NCBI GenBank assembly: GCA_030052355.1
Contig: JASIGS010000359.1
Coordinates: 1-9,246 of the forward strand
Direction of reading: 5' to 3'
Length of the DNA stretch: 9,246 bases
DNA from: Streptosporangiaceae bacterium
GTDB lineage: Bacteria > Actinomycetota > Actinomycetes > Streptosporangiales > Streptosporangiaceae
Shown: positions 6,482 to 9,246 of the stretch, in pieces
Layout: the number at the start of each line of letters is the position of its first letter
Position numbering within the stretch: position 1 is the stretch's first letter
The notes under the pieces: model-generated
Databases searched by the model: none
Seen by the model: only the letters and a program-made list of their open reading frames with translations
What the model was told of the DNA's origin: nothing
Position numbers and translations under genes: made by a program

Positions 6482-6499
6482 AAAATAGGCATACGGCCT
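6482..6499 (-). terminator. Weak hairpin followed by four T after the response regulator gene
   Basis: On the minus strand AGGC-CGTAT-GCCT (6487-6499) forms a 4-bp stem with a 5-nt loop, followed by A and TTTT, 28 nt past the response-regulator stop. It is too short to be a strong intrinsic terminator. The same bases include TATTTT (6482-6487), which fits a -10 hexamer and has TTCATG 17 nt upstream, so this could instead be the promoter of the MHYT-chrB pair. Confidence 0.3.
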
Positions 6500-6526
6500 T
6501 ATCCATGAACGGCATCAGGGCGGGCG

Positions 6527-7219
6527 TCAGGGTCTTTGGCCCGCCTTGACCAGACCGTGCTCGTAGGCGAAGACCACGGCCTGCACTCGGTCACGCAGGC
6601 CGAGCTTCGCCAGGACGCGGCCAACGTGAGTCTTGACCGTGGCCTCGGATACGACGAGCCGCTGCGCTATCTCCTGGTTCGACAGCCCCTGCGCCACCAG
6701 CGTGAGCACCTCGCGTTCCCGCTCGGTGAGGTCGGCGAGCTCGGCCGGCGGATCAGGCTCGCCGCCCGGCAGCAGCGCCGCGAACCTGTCGATGAGGCGG
6801 CGCGTCGTGGACGGGGCGACGACCGAGTCGCCGGAGTGCACCGCCCTGATGGCGAACAGCAGTTCTTCGGGCGGCACGTCCTTGAGCAGGAACCCGCTCG
6901 CGCCCGCCCTGAGCGCCGCGAAGGCGTACTCGTCCAGGTCGAACGTCGTCAGCATGAGCACCTTCGGCCGGTCGCCAGCCTCGCGGATCCGCTTGGTTGC
7001 CTCGACGCCATCCAGCCTGGGCATCCGGGCGTCCATCACCATGACGTCGGCCGGCCTGGTCCTGGCCAGGTCGATCGCGGCCAGCCCGTCGCCGGCCTCG
7101 CCGACGACCCTCATGTCGGGCTGTGCATCAAGCACCATCCGGAAGCCCGCCCTGACGAGCTCCTGGTCGTCGACGAGCGCGATCCTGATGACCGGCTCAC
7201 CGGCCGGCGGCTGGCTCAT
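6527..7219 (-). CDS. NarL/FixJ-family response regulator
   Basis: A 230-aa two-component response regulator. The receiver domain (about 10-128) shows the acidic pair D17-D18, phospho-acceptor D63 in VMVMDARMP, switch T91 (LMLTTFD) and K113 (FLLKDVP). After a linker, a LuxR-type helix-turn-helix occupies about 164-225 (LTEREREVLTLVAQGLSNQE, then VSEATVKTHVGRVLAKLGL), which binds DNA as a dimer. All key residues are present, so phosphorylation control is expected. The ATG at 7217-7219 overlaps the kinase stop in ATGA, giving translational coupling. The target genes are unknown; the MHYT gene immediately downstream and the kinase's own promoter are natural candidates. Confidence 0.96.
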   Translation of the reverse strand: MSQPPAGEPVIRIALVDDQELVRAGFRMVLDAQPDMRVVGEAGDGLAAIDLARTRPADVMVMDARMPRLDGVEATKRIREAGDRPKVLMLTTFDLDEYAFAALRAGASGFLLKDVPPEELLFAIRAVHSGDSVVAPSTTRRLIDRFAALLPGGEPDPPAELADLTEREREVLTLVAQGLSNQEIAQRLVVSEATVKTHVGRVLAKLGLRDRVQAVVFAYEHGLVKAGQRP

Positions 7220-8442
7220 GCCGGCTCAGCCTCCCAGTTCGCCGGGACCTCCGTCCAATCCGGCGCGGGCGCTGCATCCCGCCCGTGCGCCGCCCGGCCG
7301 GCGTGATGCGGGCACGGCAGCCGCGCCAGCACGCCAAATCCGCCGTTCGGCAGCGGCCCCGCCTGAACGGTTCCGCCATACATCTCGACTCGCTCGCGCA
7401 TTCCGGCCAGGCCGTTTCCGGCGTTGTCGCCGACCGGTACCGCGATGCCGTTGTCGGTGACCTCGACGACGAGCCCGTCGGGTTCGTAGCGCAGCGTGAC
7501 AGAGGCCGATGCGTCCGGGCCCGCGTGCTTGCGGGTGTTGGTGAGCGACTCCTGCACCACCCGGTAGGCGGCGAGCTCCGCGCCTTCTGGCAGGTCCCGC
7601 GGAGTCCCGCTGAGCGTGTAGCTGACCTGGAGGCCGGCCGAGCGAGCCTGGTCGAGCAGCTCGCGCAGCTCGCCGAGGCCGGGCAGCGGGGCGAGCGCCG
7701 CCTGGTCGGCCGCGGTGCGCAGCACGCCGAGCAGCGCCCGCATCTCGGTGAGCGCCTGCCTTCCCGTGCTCGAGATGGCCTTGAGTGCCGCCTCTGCCTT
7801 GGCCGGGTCGGCCCGCATTGCGTATCCGGCGCCGTCCGCTTGCACCACCATCACGCTGACGTTGTGCGCTATCACGTCGTGCAGTTCGCGTGCGATCCTG
7901 GCCCGCTCGGCCGCGGCGGCCATCCTGGCCTGGACGTGGCGGTCAGCCTCCAGGCGGGCGGCCCGTTCCTCGAGTGCCGCGTAATAGCCGCGGCGGAAGC
8001 GCATGGAGTCGCCGATCGTCCAGGCAACCAGGGCGCTGCCGCCGAACAGCAGCGCGCCCGCGTACAGGCCGTCCATCCGGCCGTCTTGCTGCAGCGGCGT
8101 CCACACCACCGTGGCGGCGACAGCGCCGAGCAAGCAGACGATGAGGGCGGGAACCGAGTAGCGCCGCGGCCGGTAGGCGGCGATCGTGTAGATGAGCACG
8201 AGCACGGCCAGGTCGGACGGCACCGGCCCCGGGCCGACGAGCTGCGATATGGCGCAGGCCAGGGAGACGGCCAGTGCCCAGATCGGCAGGCGCCGGCGGA
8301 ACGCGACCGGCACGACCATCAGCAGCGTCAGCGGGTCGTACCGCAAGCTGGTGCTGCCGAGGCTGATGACGCCGAGCACGACGGCGAGCCCGGTGTCGAC
8401 CAGCATCGGATGCTTGCGCAGCCAGGCATAAAGCGCGGACAT
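7216..8442 (-). CDS. DesK/NarX-type sensor histidine kinase (HisKA_3)
   Basis: A 408-aa membrane kinase partner of the adjacent regulator. Hydrophobic segments in the first 145 residues (about 14-32, 37-48, 54-68, 77-90, 98-112, 126-142) form a small membrane sensor without a large outside domain, suggesting it senses a membrane or intramembrane signal. A short coiled coil (ALEERAARLEADRHV) leads to the dimerisation domain with phospho-acceptor H188 in ARELHDVIAHNVSVMV. The ATPase domain follows, with N box QESLTNTRKHA, DNG and GNGLAGMRERVEMYGG. The last 45 residues look unstructured. ATG 8440-8442 is preferred: the frame continues to an ATG at 8481, but those 13 extra codons lack an SD and have mixed third positions. 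A -10-like TACGCT ends 6 nt before 8442, suggesting leaderless expression. The stop overlaps the regulator start by 4 bp. Confidence 0.94.
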   Translation of the reverse strand: MSALYAWLRKHPMLVDTGLAVVLGVISLGSTSLRYDPLTLLMVVPVAFRRRLPIWALAVSLACAISQLVGPGPVPSDLAVLVLIYTIAAYRPRRYSVPALIVCLLGAVAATVVWTPLQQDGRMDGLYAGALLFGGSALVAWTIGDSMRFRRGYYAALEERAARLEADRHVQARMAAAAERARIARELHDVIAHNVSVMVVQADGAGYAMRADPAKAEAALKAISSTGRQALTEMRALLGVLRTAADQAALAPLPGLGELRELLDQARSAGLQVSYTLSGTPRDLPEGAELAAYRVVQESLTNTRKHAGPDASASVTLRYEPDGLVVEVTDNGIAVPVGDNAGNGLAGMRERVEMYGGTVQAGPLPNGGFGVLARLPCPHHAGRAAHGRDAAPAPDWTEVPANWEAEPA

Positions 8443-8458
8443 TGTTCCAGCGTATTCT
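8443..8458. promoter_or_regulatory. Back-to-back overlapping -10 elements for kinase and HIT gene
   Basis: In AGCGTATTCT (8449-8458) the minus strand reads TACGCT (8449-8454), 6 nt before the kinase ATG, and the plus strand reads TATTCT (8453-8458). Both fit TAnnnT and they share two bases. The plus-strand element would start a HIT transcript near 8465, about 43 nt before its SD-led start. No clear -35 is seen on either side. Confidence 0.45.
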
Positions 8459-8496
8459 CGGCTGGGCGCGGCGAGGGTCATCCGGAGCGCGGGAAT

Positions 8497-8501
8497 GAGG
8501 A
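8497..8501 (+). promoter_or_regulatory. Ribosome binding site pointing to an ATC start for the HIT gene
   Basis: GAGGA lies 6 nt before ATC 8508-8510 and 18 nt before the first canonical in-frame start, GTG 8520. An in-frame TGA at 8496-8498 excludes any start farther upstream. Confidence 0.6.
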
Positions 8502-8507
8502 ACTGCC

Positions 8508-8960
8508 ATCAGCGAGTGCGTGTTCTGCGACATCGTGGCGGGCCTGTCACCCGCGGACCTGGTGCTGGCCGACGAGGAGACGGTGGCGTTCCTGGACGCG
8601 CGGCCGGTCTTCAAGGGGCACGTGCTGGTGCTCCCGCGCCAGCACGCGGTGACGCTCGCTGACCTGCCCGCTGCGAGCGTGGGGCCGTTCTTCCTCCGGG
8701 TGCAGCTGGTGAGCGCCGTGATGCCAGCCGCTCTTGGCTGCCAGGGCAGCTTCGTGGCGGCCAACAATGTGGTCAGCCAGAGCGTGCCGCACCTGCACTT
8801 TCACGTCGTGCCGAGGACCAAGGGTGATGGCCTGCGCGGCTTCTTCTGGCCGCGCGGGCGCTACGCCAGCGACGAGGAGGCCGCCGATTACGCCGCACGG
8901 CTGCGCGCGGCCGTGAACGGCGCGGGCCCGCTGCCTGAAGTTCCCGGCGTGGTCAGCTGA
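8508..8960 (+). CDS. HIT-family nucleotide-binding protein
   Basis: A 150-aa protein of the histidine-triad superfamily, nucleotide phosphoramidase or hydrolase type. The N-terminus reads SECVFCDIVAG, with a C-x-x-C pair that binds zinc in many HIT proteins. The core has FKGHVLVLPRQHAVTL, and the active site is the triad motif PHLHFHVVPR (H-x-H-x-H), whose middle histidine attacks the phosphate. The C-terminal GLRGFFWPR is familiar from actinobacterial members. The substrate cannot be told. The start is unusual: the family start would be the codon before SECVFC, which here is ATC at 8508-8510, 6 nt after GAGGA; an in-frame stop lies at 8496-8498. Starting at GTG 8520 would drop the first cysteine and leave the SD 18 nt away. 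The gene is divergent from the kinase and overlaps cobS by 8 bp at the 3' ends. Confidence 0.9.
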   Translation: MSECVFCDIVAGLSPADLVLADEETVAFLDARPVFKGHVLVLPRQHAVTLADLPAASVGPFFLRVQLVSAVMPAALGCQGSFVAANNVVSQSVPHLHFHVVPRTKGDGLRGFFWPRGRYASDEEAADYAARLRAAVNGAGPLPEVPGVVS

Positions 8961-9246
8961 GCGCCGTCACGACCAGGCACACGGCCGCCGCCGTCTCCGC
9001 GATGGCGCCGAGCACGTCGCCCGTGATGCCGCCGAGGCGGCGTACCGCGACGGCCGTCACCGCCAGCGACGCGACCAGGCCGGCCGCGACGGCGACGGCG
9101 AAGACGAGCCCGAACAGCGCCGCAGCCGCCATAACGGCGACCGCAAGGGGTGCCACGGCCCACAGCCGGGTCGTTCCCGCCACCATGGCGCCTAGCCCGT
9201 CGGGCCGTGCGGCGCGCACGGAGTGCCGGCATGCCAGCGCGATGGC
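8953..9246 (-). CDS. cobS: Adenosylcobinamide-GDP ribazoletransferase, C-terminal part (truncated by window edge)
   Basis: The last 97 residues of CobS, the membrane enzyme that joins adenosylcobinamide-GDP and alpha-ribazole in the final stage of cobalamin synthesis; the frame stays open at base 9246. The visible part has ACRHSVRAARPDGLGAMVAG, then two hydrophobic segments, then the conserved loop RRLGGITGDVLGAIAETA and a final hydrophobic helix ending LVVTALS. The conserved G-G-x-T-G-D is intact. Its active-site acidic motif in the N-terminal half is not in the window. The stop overlaps the convergent HIT stop by 8 bp, and no terminator is visible between them. Confidence 0.88.
   Translation of the reverse strand, partial: AIALACRHSVRAARPDGLGAMVAGTTRLWAVAPLAVAVMAAAALFGLVFAVAVAAGLVASLAVTAVAVRRLGGITGDVLGAIAETAAAVCLVVTALS

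Noticed and set aside
6403..6492. 30-residue N-terminal extension of the MHYT protein from ATG 6492
   Set aside because: 11 of 30 codons end in A/T, the ATG is in a hairpin loop, and the family begins at the HVHNFSYG stretch.
6403..6526. Riboswitch (c-di-AMP, c-di-GMP or cobalamin) before the MHYT gene
   Set aside because: No conserved core motif could be matched, and the stems found are only 4 bp.
8940..8960. Bidirectional terminator between HIT and cobS
   Set aside because: The stops overlap by 8 bp and I find no stable GC stem with a T-run on either side.
1..9246. CRISPR array, tRNA, rRNA, insertion sequence or phage attachment site
   Set aside because: No spaced direct repeats, tRNA-like cloverleaf, transposase frame or terminal inverted repeats were seen; the repeats present are inside coding regions or are single short duplications.

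Overview
This is a GC-rich window (about 70% G+C by eye, with mostly G/C third codon positions) from the chromosome of an actinomycete. SD-led genes mix with apparently leaderless ones, GTG starts are common, and the gene families are typical of Streptomyces, Streptosporangiales or Mycobacterium relatives. The genus cannot be fixed from this sequence. I see no rRNA, tRNA, IS element, phage gene or CRISPR array, and no gene-free stretch longer than about 160 bp.

Left part (1-3720, minus strand): a central-metabolism operon read right to left. It runs pepA-type leucyl aminopeptidase (M17), lpd dihydrolipoamide dehydrogenase (E3), then the N-terminal 243 residues of a 2-oxoacid dehydrogenase E2 (sucB/dlaT type), cut by the window edge. 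E2 carries the swinging lipoyl arm and E3 reoxidises it, so the two act in one complex. Right edge (8953-9246, minus strand): the C-terminal part of cobS, the last enzyme of cobalamin nucleotide-loop assembly. From memory, cobS, pepA and the E2/E3 genes lie near one another in Streptomyces and Mycobacterium, so the two ends look like a conserved backbone.

Middle part (3721-8952): about 5.2 kb of accessory genes between pepA and cobS. On the plus strand, a polytopic membrane protein (COG4280-like) with an obvious internal duplication and paired E-x-x-E motifs is tightly linked to a small two-helix membrane protein. That small gene runs 80 bp into the 3' end of a convergent ChrB-like gene. Upstream of chrB on the minus strand are a stand-alone MHYT-domain membrane sensor, then a NarL-type response regulator and its DesK-type histidine kinase, which overlap by 4 bp. 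The kinase is divergent from a HIT-family gene whose best start codon is the non-canonical ATC.

How the genes may work together: the middle block combines a putative ion transporter, a chromate-resistance-type cytosolic protein, a membrane sensor of a family thought to bind metal or gas, and a complete two-component system. A metal, oxyanion or redox response module is a reasonable hypothesis, but nothing in the sequence proves the link. The most unusual signals are the ATC start, the antisense overlap with an abrupt codon-use change, the internally duplicated transporter, and the divergent kinase/HIT promoters whose -10 hexamers overlap.
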